A DNA stretch of 64,000 nucleotides from Pseudanabaena biceps (GTDB lineage Bacteria; Cyanobacteriota; Cyanobacteriia; Pseudanabaenales; Pseudanabaenaceae): positions 2,768,501-2,832,500 of the forward strand of contig JAATWA010000001.1 in NCBI GenBank assembly GCA_013361095.1, read 5' to 3'. The translations under genes were made by a program, and so were the position numbers. Within the stretch, counting starts at the first letter, position 1, and each line of letters starts with the position of its first letter. Of the stretch, positions 26,485 to 34,705 are shown one piece after another. Below the pieces are notes generated by a model, which saw only the letters and a program-made list of their open reading frames with translations, searched no databases and was not told where the DNA came from.

Positions 26485-27441
26485 ATGTCATGGATTGAAA
26501 TCAGTCTGAATACCAATCACGAAGCCGTTGATTGGGTATGTACTTTACTTGCCAAGGAGATATCTCAAGAGGATTTTCATATTGTTGAATATGCTGATCA
26601 TGGCGATCAAGACAGTGAGTTTTGGTCTTTTACGATTTTCATATATTTGCCTGAAGATACCCAAATTCACCAGAGGGTTGAGACGATCGCCGATATCCTT
26701 AAGCCTCTACATCGAACGGGAATGACTACCGAATTGCAAACTTTTGTAGTTGCCGATAAGCCCACCCTACAGACAAATTCAAATTACCCAAAGGCTGTAG
26801 TTAAACATATTGGCGATCGCTTTGTAGTGACCGATAACTTAGACTATGTTCCTCATCACGATCAAGAAATAATTCTCCATCTCAAAAAAAGTCTTGCCTT
26901 TGGTAGTGGGCTACATCCCGCCACCATACTTAGTTTGCAACTCTTAGAACGTCATGTGCAGCCAGATTCACAGACCCTCGATCTTGGCTCAGGTTCAGGG
27001 ATTCTCAGTGTGGCGATCGCTAAACTTGGCGCAAATGTTTTAGCGATCGATAATGATCCTGTAGCTGTGACCGCCACTGAAGAGGCGATCCAACTTAATC
27101 AGATTACAAGGGCAGAAGTAATGCAGGCGAGTCTAGGCAGTGCCAGTCAATTGGGGCATTGGATGGGTGGTGATCACCTAAAAGCTGTCCCTGCGATCGC
27201 GGCGGCAGGACAATTTGATCTAATTGTGGCAAATATTTTTGCGCGGGTACATATTTCCCTTGCTACCGAATTTGCCAAAGCTTTACGCCTTAATTCAGGA
27301 GTTTTGATCACCGCAGGTTATACCTGCGATCGCGAGGTCGATATCACCGAGGCGATGAATTTAGCGGGTCTGACAGTATGCGATCGCATTCAAAACAATG
27401 AATGGTTAGCGATCGCTTTTTGTAACAAATCGTCAAACTGA
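26485..27441 (+). CDS. prmA: Ribosomal protein L11 methyltransferase
   Basis: The protein is 318 aa. The N-terminal substrate-recognition domain (about residues 1-110) precedes an AdoMet fold with motif I LDLGSGSGILSVAIAKLGA, acidic LAIDNDPVAV, and LIVANIFARV (NxxA catalytic region as in PrmA). It also has AFGSGLHPAT, a PrmA signature. It trimethylates ribosomal protein L11. It is slightly longer than the usual ~295 aa, with an insert around residues 95-105. The start ATG directly follows a long repeat region. Confidence 0.93.
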   Translation: MSWIEISLNTNHEAVDWVCTLLAKEISQEDFHIVEYADHGDQDSEFWSFTIFIYLPEDTQIHQRVETIADILKPLHRTGMTTELQTFVVADKPTLQTNSNYPKAVVKHIGDRFVVTDNLDYVPHHDQEIILHLKKSLAFGSGLHPATILSLQLLERHVQPDSQTLDLGSGSGILSVAIAKLGANVLAIDNDPVAVTATEEAIQLNQITRAEVMQASLGSASQLGHWMGGDHLKAVPAIAAAGQFDLIVANIFARVHISLATEFAKALRLNSGVLITAGYTCDREVDITEAMNLAGLTVCDRIQNNEWLAIAFCNKSSN

Positions 27442-27512
27442 CACGGTTAAAAATAGAACTGTAGCGGCGATAATAACCACAAATTACTTTTTCAAAAGGA
27501 GTTAGAAGATTT

Positions 27513-27749
27513 ATGGTGTACACCCCTTTAATCGGTTTTACTCTATTTGTAGTTCTATTTTTGGGAGTGGCTTTTGCTCTCAGTTATTTCTGGTGGGCAG
27601 ATCGCTACAAAACCCCAGAAGTAATTGCCGCCGAAGTCATGCATTTTTCCGAACAATTAACTAATGTAATGTCTATTTTTGCCTTAGGGCTTTTAGTTCT
27701 TGGGGTTATTTTAATTATGGTTAATTTTTCAACCCACCTCACCAATTAA
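27513..27749 (+). CDS. Small two-helix membrane protein, unknown
   Basis: The protein is 78 aa. Two hydrophobic segments lie at about residues 8-28 (GFTLFVVLFLGVAFALSYFWW) and 50-72 (VMSIFALGLLVLGVILIMV), joined by a polar loop YKTPEVIAAEVMHFSEQ. A strong ribosome site AAAAGGAG lies about ten bases before the ATG, so it is probably real. I do not recognise the family; it does not match NdhL, PsaX or other known short photosynthetic subunits I could compare by eye. Confidence 0.75.
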   Translation: MVYTPLIGFTLFVVLFLGVAFALSYFWWADRYKTPEVIAAEVMHFSEQLTNVMSIFALGLLVLGVILIMVNFSTHLTN

Positions 27750-27754
27750 TACGA

Positions 27755-27783
27755 ATAAAGGCGGCGCGTTGCGCCGCCTTTAT
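27755..27783. terminator. Bidirectional hairpin between two small membrane genes
   Basis: Arms ATAAAGGCGGCGC around GTT, perfect, between the stops of two convergent genes. Confidence 0.7.
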
Positions 27784-27790
27784 CTGTTTC

Positions 27791-28141
27791 TTATAAAATC
27801 CCTATGGCTCCGCCGAATAACACTGTGATCAGGGCGATCACAATTGGATGTATCAGAACTGACCAAACTTTAGGGATTTGAAGCCCGTCACATAATGGGA
27901 AGACTAAACGGGCGATCGCAGCATTGATCATCAAAAAGCAAAATACCCACAGAGGAATCCAGCGTAAATTTAGCCCTAGCAGAGCTAACCATACAAAAAT
28001 ATTGGCAGCTCCCACGAGAAAAGCACCCTGCATCCAAGCTTTTGCCGAACCCACAAAGTTACTTGGCAGCATCCACACCAAAGCAGCCCATGTCAGGGAT
28101 GCTAAAACACCACAAGCGATCGCATCGTAAAAAAATTGCAT
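27791..28141 (-). CDS. Four-helix membrane protein, unknown
   Basis: The protein is 116 aa and nearly all hydrophobic, with four predicted helices: YDAIACGVLASLTWAALVWML, AFLVGAANIFVWLALLGL, WIPLWVFCFLMINAAIARLVF, and VLIHPIVIALITVLFGGAIGIL. Conserved-looking Trp and Asn residues in the loops suggest a real membrane protein. No family is recognised. It converges on the two-helix protein, with a shared hairpin between. Confidence 0.7.
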   Translation of the reverse strand: MQFFYDAIACGVLASLTWAALVWMLPSNFVGSAKAWMQGAFLVGAANIFVWLALLGLNLRWIPLWVFCFLMINAAIARLVFPLCDGLQIPKVWSVLIHPIVIALITVLFGGAIGIL

Positions 28142-28223
28142 AATCTAGACGTTTCTCACGAATAGTTTGCTATTGAGAGTCATCAAAAGCATCATCGTCA
28201 AGCGTAGGTTTTAAGTATACAAG

Positions 28224-28320
28224 AAACTTATTAAAAGCTGGCGAAACCAGCCTTTTAATAAGTTTTTTGCTTTTTAAACCCATCAAGTTACTCGCCGCAG
28301 GGCGTAACTTGATGGGTTTA
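28224..28320. repeat. Two tandem hairpins after the SPOR gene
   Basis: The first is AAACTTATTAAAAGCTGG with its complement (one-base bulge). The second is TAAACCCATCAAGTTAC with its complement around CGCC-GCA-GGCG. They lie between the SPOR gene stop and the next minus-strand gene start, one of them ending three bases from the stop. Confidence 0.7.
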
Positions 28321-28322
28321 GG

Positions 28323-29855
28323 TTATTCAATTCGAGCAGGAATACCTTGGCGGCGCAATTCGTCAATCCTTTGTTGAGCAACATTAGGATCGCGATAGGC
28401 TCCCATTTGTACTTGCCCATCACTAGGACGCACATAAGCATCTCGCTCTACTTGCTGAGCGCTAGCAGCATAGCCACTTTCTACCACAACTCGGTAACTG
28501 CTAGCCGCCGCCGCAGGAGCAGAAGAGATTGGCGCAGCCGAAAGAGGTGCAGCATATTTCACCGTAGGATTGTTGCGGGGTGCAGGGGGAACTACTTCAG
28601 GGCTAGGGGCGCTATAGCTTCTTTCAGGAGCCGCAGGACGACTAACAGGTCGTTCTGATCTTGGTGGTGTGTAAGAAGGGGCAGGGGCTGAATAGCTACT
28701 TTGCTCAGGGGCAGGACTATAACTTCTTTCGATAGGCGCGAGCGAGGGTGGCAGTGGCGCAACGGAAAGCGGCATAGAAGGCACAACCCTCAAGGGGGCG
28801 CTAGGAATTGTGCGGGAACTGGGCGCGAATAAACTAGAGGATTTTTGGGATGGCGTGGCAAACAGATCCTTAGGGGCGATCGCTTTGTTTATTAATCCAG
28901 ATTTGCCTGATAGCAAGCTATTGGTTGATTTGTCAAAAGCATTTTTATCGTTAGCAAAAGGCACAAAACTTAGAGATTCATTGGCTTTACGCTGATTTAA
29001 ATTAATATTCGGGTCTAAGTCAGCATTACTACCTACTGCGGCATTTGGGTTGGGATTTTCGGCAGCTTTTGGTGTGGCTTCAGGCTTGAGTAGCTTCATC
29101 ATTCCCGAAGGATCAACCATCAAGTAACCGATCGCGGCACTAGAAAATAACAATAACAAGAGCGAAACAATACCCACAGGATTGAGCAAGCTGAGTAAGG
29201 GACTTTTTTCTTCTTGTAAAATAACTGGCTCAAAGTCTGGCCTCGTTGATTCTTGATAATGCTCTGCATAATCATTGGCAAAGCCTTGCAAAATATCATC
29301 ATCGTCAGGTAATGGAGCCTGAGCCATCTTTGGTGAATGGCTGGAGTTTGTCGCCTCCCCATAGCCATTCATATCTAAAGATTCCTCACTAAATCCTGCT
29401 TCATTAAGACTTTCAAGACTCCGCAGATCCTCTAGACCTCTGTATCGATGTAGCTCGGCGTTAGATAAATTGGCAGAGATATTGTCAGTACTGCTAGCCC
29501 CCATTGGCGGCATTATGGGCATTTGAATCGTGCGGCGATCGCTTTGAACGCTCGGTGAATCTGACAGAGGGGTGATCGGTGATAGGGCTTCCGATACACT
29601 GGGAGATGTCCAGATTGATTGCGTGGAGACTGCACGCGGTCTAAAGGGATTGAGGTAGGAGATGGTTTGACCGTTGGCTTGCCAATGGCGATAACGATCT
29701 AGCTCATCATTGAGGCTCGCATCCAAACCAGCTAAAGCGGTTTGCAAGTCAGAAGACTGAGCGATCGCAGGCGAGAAATCAGTCTCTGTTTCAGTGACCT
29801 TAGACTTAGTGGTTCTAGAAATAGTTGGAGAAATGGTAGGACTCAATGTTTGCAT
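28323..29855 (-). CDS. SPOR-domain membrane protein
   Basis: The protein is 510 aa. The N-terminus is polar and low complexity (1-215). One transmembrane helix follows (LLNPVGIVSLLLLLFSSAAIGYLM, about 222-245). Next comes a long Ser/Pro/Ala-rich periplasmic linker (about 300-440), and last a SPOR domain (YRVVVES..., VQMGAYRDPNVAQQRIDELRRQGIPARI). SPOR domains bind denuded glycan at the septum or cell wall. The upstream gene ends only 12 bases before it, so they form an operon. Its role in division or envelope maintenance is inferred from the domain. Confidence 0.85.
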   Translation of the reverse strand: MQTLSPTISPTISRTTKSKVTETETDFSPAIAQSSDLQTALAGLDASLNDELDRYRHWQANGQTISYLNPFRPRAVSTQSIWTSPSVSEALSPITPLSDSPSVQSDRRTIQMPIMPPMGASSTDNISANLSNAELHRYRGLEDLRSLESLNEAGFSEESLDMNGYGEATNSSHSPKMAQAPLPDDDDILQGFANDYAEHYQESTRPDFEPVILQEEKSPLLSLLNPVGIVSLLLLLFSSAAIGYLMVDPSGMMKLLKPEATPKAAENPNPNAAVGSNADLDPNINLNQRKANESLSFVPFANDKNAFDKSTNSLLSGKSGLINKAIAPKDLFATPSQKSSSLFAPSSRTIPSAPLRVVPSMPLSVAPLPPSLAPIERSYSPAPEQSSYSAPAPSYTPPRSERPVSRPAAPERSYSAPSPEVVPPAPRNNPTVKYAAPLSAAPISSAPAAAASSYRVVVESGYAASAQQVERDAYVRPSDGQVQMGAYRDPNVAQQRIDELRRQGIPARIE

Positions 29856-29867
29856 AGTATCTTTACC

Positions 29868-30494
29868 TCAAGCAGTAACAGCGGTTTGAGCTAGGTAAAT
29901 GTCTCGGATGTCGGAGGGAAGGGCTTCTTCTAGGGCGTGGTAAGCCTTAACTAGAAGTTGTTTAACATCACTAGCCGAGATGTTTTCGCCTTCAGCGTGT
30001 AAGTAGGCAGCAATACGGGTATGGCTCCACTGAAAAGTCTGCGACAGCAATAAAATCAGACGCAGATTGCCCGCCATTTGATTTAGGGCTTGGTTAAGAT
30101 AGCACCAAAATACGGGCGGTGTATCTTTAAGTGAATATTGAATATCTTCAACAGGTGGCACTTCGGCGCGATTGATCATCATAGCGGCGATATTAATCAA
30201 CCAACTTTGTAACGACAAGCGCGGCATATTTGCCCGCAAGTCCAAAACTCTCATCTCGTGATAGATATATTCCCAAGTTTTCACAAATAAATAGTCAGAC
30301 TGCACTGGCGATCGCGTAGCAGTGCCAATCAGGGTATATAGAACCTGTCCATAGCGGCAAAAAATTGCGGCAAAATATTGCCCCTCTTCAGGATGACGCT
30401 GAAATAGTGTCACTAGTTCGCGATCGCTTTTCTGGAAAAGCGCCTGAATCTTGGGGTGATGGATTTCGGGAAGGGGAGGAAGCTGCACGGTCAC
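29868..30494 (-). CDS. Sigma-factor-like protein (divergent ECF type) upstream of the SPOR gene
   Basis: The protein is 208 aa. Residues ~20-110 resemble sigma region 2 (FAAIFCRYGQVLYTLIG ... SDYLFVKTWEYIYHEM ... SLQSWLINIAAMMIN). Residues ~140-195 resemble region 4 with an HTH (LRLILLLSQTFQWSHTRIAAYLHAEG ... SASDVKQLLVKAYHALEEAL). Typical ECF core residues are only partly kept, so it may be a distant sigma or a regulator of that fold. A similar sigma-like gene next to a SPOR gene is known to me in other cyanobacteria. It could control this operon (inference). Confidence 0.65.
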   Translation of the reverse strand: MTVQLPPLPEIHHPKIQALFQKSDRELVTLFQRHPEEGQYFAAIFCRYGQVLYTLIGTATRSPVQSDYLFVKTWEYIYHEMRVLDLRANMPRLSLQSWLINIAAMMINRAEVPPVEDIQYSLKDTPPVFWCYLNQALNQMAGNLRLILLLSQTFQWSHTRIAAYLHAEGENISASDVKQLLVKAYHALEEALPSDIRDIYLAQTAVTA

Positions 30495-30599
30495 GGCGGT
30501 TGCTAGCTCACTGGTTTAGGTTTGCAAATTTGATGCACACATACTAGCAGCAAAGTATGATATTGCAACCCGTAGTTCTTACTAAATGATCCCCAATTC

Positions 30600-30654
30600 T
30601 AAAATATATAAGTGCAAGACGGCACAAAGCGCTGTCTTGCACTTATATATTTTA
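30600..30654. repeat. Hairpin upstream of the NlpC/P60 gene
   Basis: Arms TAAAATATATAAGTGCAAGAC and complement, 21 nt each, around an AC-rich loop. It contains the GTG of a longer open frame, which is therefore unlikely as a start. Confidence 0.7.
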
Positions 30655-30683
30655 GAGTTAGAGACTCGATCAACGTAAAACCT

Positions 30684-31349
30684 ATGATTTACCGCAGTTT
30701 GACTAACATTAATATTTATGATTCGCCGACGCTTGATCGCCTAGCGACGCAGATGGCAAAAGGTAGATATTTGCGGGTGCTAGAAACTGAGCCAAGCTTT
30801 CTAAAAATTCAGCTCCTCGAAGATAATTATGCGGGGTTGCTCGATCGCCAAGATTTAGAAAAGCTAGAGCTAAGCGATCGCCAAAGCTTTATCCATAATT
30901 TACCGCCAGCTTTAAATAGTCAGGCAATTAGCGATCGCATACCCGCAGTAATTGCGTTTATCCAACAAGCAATGGCAACCCCGAATGAATATTTGTGGGG
31001 AGGAACAGTTACCCCAAATTATGATTGTTCTGGATTAATGCAAGCCGCCTTTGCTGCGGCTGGTGTTTGGATTCCTCGTGATGCTTATCAACAAGAAACA
31101 TTTGGAGAACCAGTATCTTTAGATCAAGTCCAAAGCGGCGATCTCCTGTTTTTTGGTACACCAGTAAAGGCAACTCATGTGGGCATTTATATTGGTAATA
31201 ATGAGTATATTCATAGCTCTGGAAAAGAGCATGGACATAACGGTATTGCCATCAGTGCGATCGCAGGACTAGATCCAGTTTCGCAATGGTATGGCAGCCA
31301 ATTACGAGGTATCGCCAGAATTACAAAATGCTATATTTGCGGAAACTGA
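30684..31349 (+). CDS. SH3-NlpC/P60 cell-wall peptidase
   Basis: This is about 221 aa from MIYRSLTNINIYDSPTL at 30684. The N-terminal ~75 residues are a bacterial SH3-like domain. An NlpC/P60 domain follows with the catalytic Cys in NYDCSGLMQAAFA (about 114), His in THVGIYIGNNEYIH (about 164), and a polar third residue in HSSGKEHGHNGI. It resembles the cyanobacterial gamma-D-glutamyl-L-diamino acid endopeptidases of the AvPCP type, which act on peptidoglycan peptides. No signal peptide is seen, so it may act in the cytoplasm on recycled peptides, as proposed for that group. Confidence 0.9.
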   Translation: MIYRSLTNINIYDSPTLDRLATQMAKGRYLRVLETEPSFLKIQLLEDNYAGLLDRQDLEKLELSDRQSFIHNLPPALNSQAISDRIPAVIAFIQQAMATPNEYLWGGTVTPNYDCSGLMQAAFAAAGVWIPRDAYQQETFGEPVSLDQVQSGDLLFFGTPVKATHVGIYIGNNEYIHSSGKEHGHNGIAISAIAGLDPVSQWYGSQLRGIARITKCYICGN

Positions 31350-31360
31350 GCAAATCAATT

Positions 31361-31461
31361 ACAGCGCTTTGCGCTTAATTAAAACCCAGAGAAATTTTGG
31401 GAAGCGGCGCTCTGCGCCGCTTCCCAAAATTTCTCTGTACTACTCAAAGCCTCAATAGGCT
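31361..31461. repeat. Family-C element, full copy (ACAGCGC...GGCTGT)
   Basis: It begins ACAGCGCTTTGCGCTTAATT and ends CCTCAATAGGCTGT, with a central hairpin whose arms start CAGAGAAATTTTGGGAAGCGG. A related half copy lies inverted at 26368-26442. The ends ACAGC/GCTGT are inverted repeats. Confidence 0.7.
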
Positions 31462-31576
31462 GTAAGAAAAGCGCAGCGAAGTCGAAGCCTAAAGTCTGTT
31501 GCTAATAATCACGAAAGCAGACCAGAAGTAGGGAGGGTTAAAATTTACTTTATATTTATTTGTAGGAATTGGAGAT

Positions 31577-32962
31577 ATGCATATCTGGCAAGTTAAGGAT
31601 CAAGTCTCCGAATTGATCAAAAAATATAAGCCCCATGTTGATTTCTTGGCGATCCGTTTAGAGCGATCGCAGGGAGTCGATATATTTTTGCGTACTGGTA
31701 AAGTCGAAACCATGAGTACTGGCATCTCTGTTGGCGGTCAGGTGCGGGCTTGTCATCTGGGCGGATGGGGATTTGCTAGTTTTAATGATCTTCAAAATTT
31801 AGAAGTCAAAATCCAAGAGGCGATCGCGGCGGCGAAATGGGTGGGTGAGGACATCACCATACTTGCGGAAGTAGAACCTGTGCAAGCTAAGGTTTCCCTC
31901 GCTAATCCATCCCCAATTGAACTAATTACCAAAAAAAATCTTTGCACCCATTACACCGAAATATTGCGATCAGTTTCGCCACAAGTCATCAGTACAGCGG
32001 TGCGCTATGGTGATTGCACCCAACAAGTTATCTTTGCTAATTCTGAAGGAACTTTGATTGAACAGGGTTGGACAGATTGGGAAATGCGTTGTTCTGCAAC
32101 TGCGCGATCGGGAGATATTGTGCAGACTGGGCGCGAAACCTTTGGTTCTAGACGAGCCTATAATGATTTGCTCAATTTAGATGAGCAGGTCATTGGTGCA
32201 TCTCAACGGGCTGTATCCGCATTAAATTTACCCACAGTTCAGGGTGGTTCTTATACAGTAGTGATTGATCCGATTCTGGCAGGACTGTTTGTTCATGAGG
32301 CTTTTGGACATCTCTCTGAGGCAGATATGCTTTATGAAAATCCCGATATGCTAGAAACTATGAGCATTGGCAGAAGGTTTGGTAATGAGAACTTACAAAT
32401 TTTTGATGGAGCTGCCCCCGCCGACCATCGCGGCAGTTATCTCTATGACGATGAAGGAGTCCCCGCCACGACCACGCAGCTAATCACCGATGGCATATTG
32501 ACAGGCAGGCTACATTCACGGGAAACCGCAGGCAAGCTGGGCGAAAAAGTTACGGGTAATGCTCGCTGTTTGGACTATCACTATCCGCCAATTGTGAGGA
32601 TGACGAATACTTGGATTGGGCGCGGTCAGACTCCTGTTAGCGATTTATTTTTAGATATTCCCGTGGGTGTGTACGCTAAAAACTGGCAAGGCGGCATGAC
32701 TAATGGAGAGATGTTTACTTTTACCGCAGGTGAAGCTTGGATGATTCGTGATGGCAAAATCGCCGAACCAGTTAAGGATGTCACCCTGTCAGGTAACGTC
32801 TTTGAGACTTTGGGGGATATCGAGGCGATCGCTAATGACTTTGCGTGGGACGAATCAGGTGGCTGTGGCAAAGGTGGACAGAGTGGTTTAGCAGTTGGCT
32901 GCGGTTCGCCTAGTCTAAGGATCAAAAATGCGATCGTTGGCGGAGAAGTCGATGACTACTAG
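31577..32962 (+). CDS. tldD: TldD-family metalloprotease
   Basis: The protein is 461 aa. The N-terminal beta-rich region (LAIRLERSQGVDIFLRTGKVETM) precedes the zinc motif LFVHEAFGHLSEAD (HExxxH). The characteristic C-terminal glycine-rich segment is CGKGGQSGLAVGCGSPSLRI. TldD forms a heterodimer with TldE/PmbA, which cleaves modified or antitoxin-like peptides, but no pmbA gene is adjacent. The stop overlaps the next (kinase) gene by 11 bases, implying coupled translation. Confidence 0.93.
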   Translation: MHIWQVKDQVSELIKKYKPHVDFLAIRLERSQGVDIFLRTGKVETMSTGISVGGQVRACHLGGWGFASFNDLQNLEVKIQEAIAAAKWVGEDITILAEVEPVQAKVSLANPSPIELITKKNLCTHYTEILRSVSPQVISTAVRYGDCTQQVIFANSEGTLIEQGWTDWEMRCSATARSGDIVQTGRETFGSRRAYNDLLNLDEQVIGASQRAVSALNLPTVQGGSYTVVIDPILAGLFVHEAFGHLSEADMLYENPDMLETMSIGRRFGNENLQIFDGAAPADHRGSYLYDDEGVPATTTQLITDGILTGRLHSRETAGKLGEKVTGNARCLDYHYPPIVRMTNTWIGRGQTPVSDLFLDIPVGVYAKNWQGGMTNGEMFTFTAGEAWMIRDGKIAEPVKDVTLSGNVFETLGDIEAIANDFAWDESGGCGKGGQSGLAVGCGSPSLRIKNAIVGGEVDDY

Positions 32963-34559
32963 TAGAGAACTTAAGGATGTTAATCTTCAATTAGTACAGA
33001 CGATCGCTGATCAACAGATGTCTGAAGAGAGACTCAATTTACAGTTAAACAGACTGAAATTGATGTATGAATTTGTAGTAGCACTAAATGCCGCTCAAAC
33101 AATCAAAGAAATCTATCAAGTGGCTCTCAATGGTATTTGTCCCGCACTAAGCACTCAACGAGTAACCTTAGTAAGTAAAGATGATCAAAATTGCATGAAT
33201 TATTTGACATCTATTGGTATTAGTGACAATTATCAACAAAGAATTAAATCTTTTTTAAAAAATAATCCCATAGTCTTTCAAGAAATGCTATCAATGCCAT
33301 TTCCTAATTGTGCTACTTTACCCAGTGATCTCGTCTTAAAAGGGGTCTTCCATGATGAAAATATTGGTGCATTGGCGATATTTCCCTTAGATTATGAGGA
33401 CAGACATTTAGGAGATATCATTGCTTACTTTGAATCACCCAGACAATTTACAGAAGAAGAGATTCAATTAGCTCAAACAATTGTTACTTATATTGCGATC
33501 GCACTCACCCGCAAGCAAGCCGAAAATGCACTCAAAGAAAGTCAACAATTTATCCAAAGAATTGCTGATACAACACCTAGCATTCTCTATATTTACGATA
33601 TTGAGGAGCAGTGTAATGTGTATTGCAATCAAACAATTACTCATATTCTTGGCTATACGCAATCTCAAATTCAAGGGATGGGGAAATCATTACTCCAACA
33701 GGTGATCCATCCTGAGGATCTCTTGAAAATCAAGCATCACTATGAGAGCATTTATAGCAATCAAAGTGATGAGTTATTCATGATTGAATATCGACTGATC
33801 GATGCTAATGGTAACTACAAATGGTTTTATAGCCAAGAAACTGTATTTCTTCGCAATCCTGATCTTACTGTCAAACAAACTCTTGGTGCTGCTTCAGACA
33901 TTACGCAACTAAAAGAAGTAGAAATGTGCTTGCAGTCATCACTAGTAGAGAAAGAATTTTTATTAAGAGAAGTTCATCATCGTGTTAAAAATAACCTAAG
34001 TATAATTGATAGTCTATTGTCAATGCAAGCTCGTTATATAAGTGACACTGAATCTTTAAAGCTATTGTCAGATAGTCAACAACGCATTCATACAATGTCC
34101 TTGATTCATGAACAGTTATATCAATCTCAAGATATGGGCAAGGTTGATTTCTATGAATATTTACAACGTCTAACTAGCAACTTGTATAGTTCTATCAATG
34201 TTCATAAAAACCAAATAGAGTTACAGCTAAATATCCATCCAATCTCATTAAATATAGATATAGCGATCTCGTTAGGGTTGATTATCAATGAGGTATTAAC
34301 TAATTCGTTTAAACATGCATTCCCTAATCTGAAGGAAGGATTAATTGAAGTAATTTTTTATCAATCATCTACTGATCAAAAATTACATTTAATTATTCAA
34401 GATGACGGCATCGGTATTCCTAAAGATATTGATTTTCACTCTACTAATTCTCTTGGGCTGCGTCTAGTGCGTATCCTGACACAACAATTAAGAGCAAGTT
34501 TACAAGTGTCTTCTACATCAGGAACAAGTTTCCATTTTACTTTTAAAGAAGAGATTTAA
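32952..34559 (+). CDS. GAF-PAS sensor histidine kinase (HisKA_2 type)
   Basis: This is 535 aa from MTTSRELKDVNLQ (a longer frame starts at 32928). It has an N-terminal coiled coil, a GAF-like domain (~35-190), a PAS domain with PAC (~205-325, PSILYIYDIEEQCNVYCNQ), a HisKA_2-type dimerisation region with the phosphoacceptor in REVHHRVKNNLSIIDSLLS (~345-365), and an HATPase (NEVLTNSFKHAF ... DDGIGIP). It has no transmembrane helix, so it is a cytosolic sensor. No response regulator lies beside it. It overlaps tldD, so its translation follows that gene, though the two functions are not known to be connected. Confidence 0.9.
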   Translation: MTTSRELKDVNLQLVQTIADQQMSEERLNLQLNRLKLMYEFVVALNAAQTIKEIYQVALNGICPALSTQRVTLVSKDDQNCMNYLTSIGISDNYQQRIKSFLKNNPIVFQEMLSMPFPNCATLPSDLVLKGVFHDENIGALAIFPLDYEDRHLGDIIAYFESPRQFTEEEIQLAQTIVTYIAIALTRKQAENALKESQQFIQRIADTTPSILYIYDIEEQCNVYCNQTITHILGYTQSQIQGMGKSLLQQVIHPEDLLKIKHHYESIYSNQSDELFMIEYRLIDANGNYKWFYSQETVFLRNPDLTVKQTLGAASDITQLKEVEMCLQSSLVEKEFLLREVHHRVKNNLSIIDSLLSMQARYISDTESLKLLSDSQQRIHTMSLIHEQLYQSQDMGKVDFYEYLQRLTSNLYSSINVHKNQIELQLNIHPISLNIDIAISLGLIINEVLTNSFKHAFPNLKEGLIEVIFYQSSTDQKLHLIIQDDGIGIPKDIDFHSTNSLGLRLVRILTQQLRASLQVSSTSGTSFHFTFKEEI

Positions 34560-34601
34560 GTTAAATAAAGTTGCACATACGCCCCACTAGTTATGCGTAT
34601 T

Positions 34602-34656
34602 AAAACCCAAGAATTGATTGGCGGCGCTCTGCGCCGCCAATCAATTCTTGGGTTTT
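34602..34656. terminator. Family-B hairpin between convergent kinase and ModBC genes
   Basis: Arms AAAACCCAAGAATTGATTGG plus CGGCGC around TCT, followed by ATGTCC...TTTGGCAACAGCTATG. It sits between two stops and can terminate both. Confidence 0.75.
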
Positions 34657-34705
34657 ATGTCCTTGTAGATTTGGCAACAGCTATGCATACAATGCCAATA
34701 CCTTT

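Noticed and set aside
27513..27749. The 78-aa membrane protein as NdhL or a photosystem subunit
   Set aside because: Sequence does not match those families by eye; only two helices and no known motif.
30612..30683. Longer start of the NlpC/P60 gene at GTG 30612
   Set aside because: The GTG is part of a hairpin arm; the conserved protein begins at ATG 30684.
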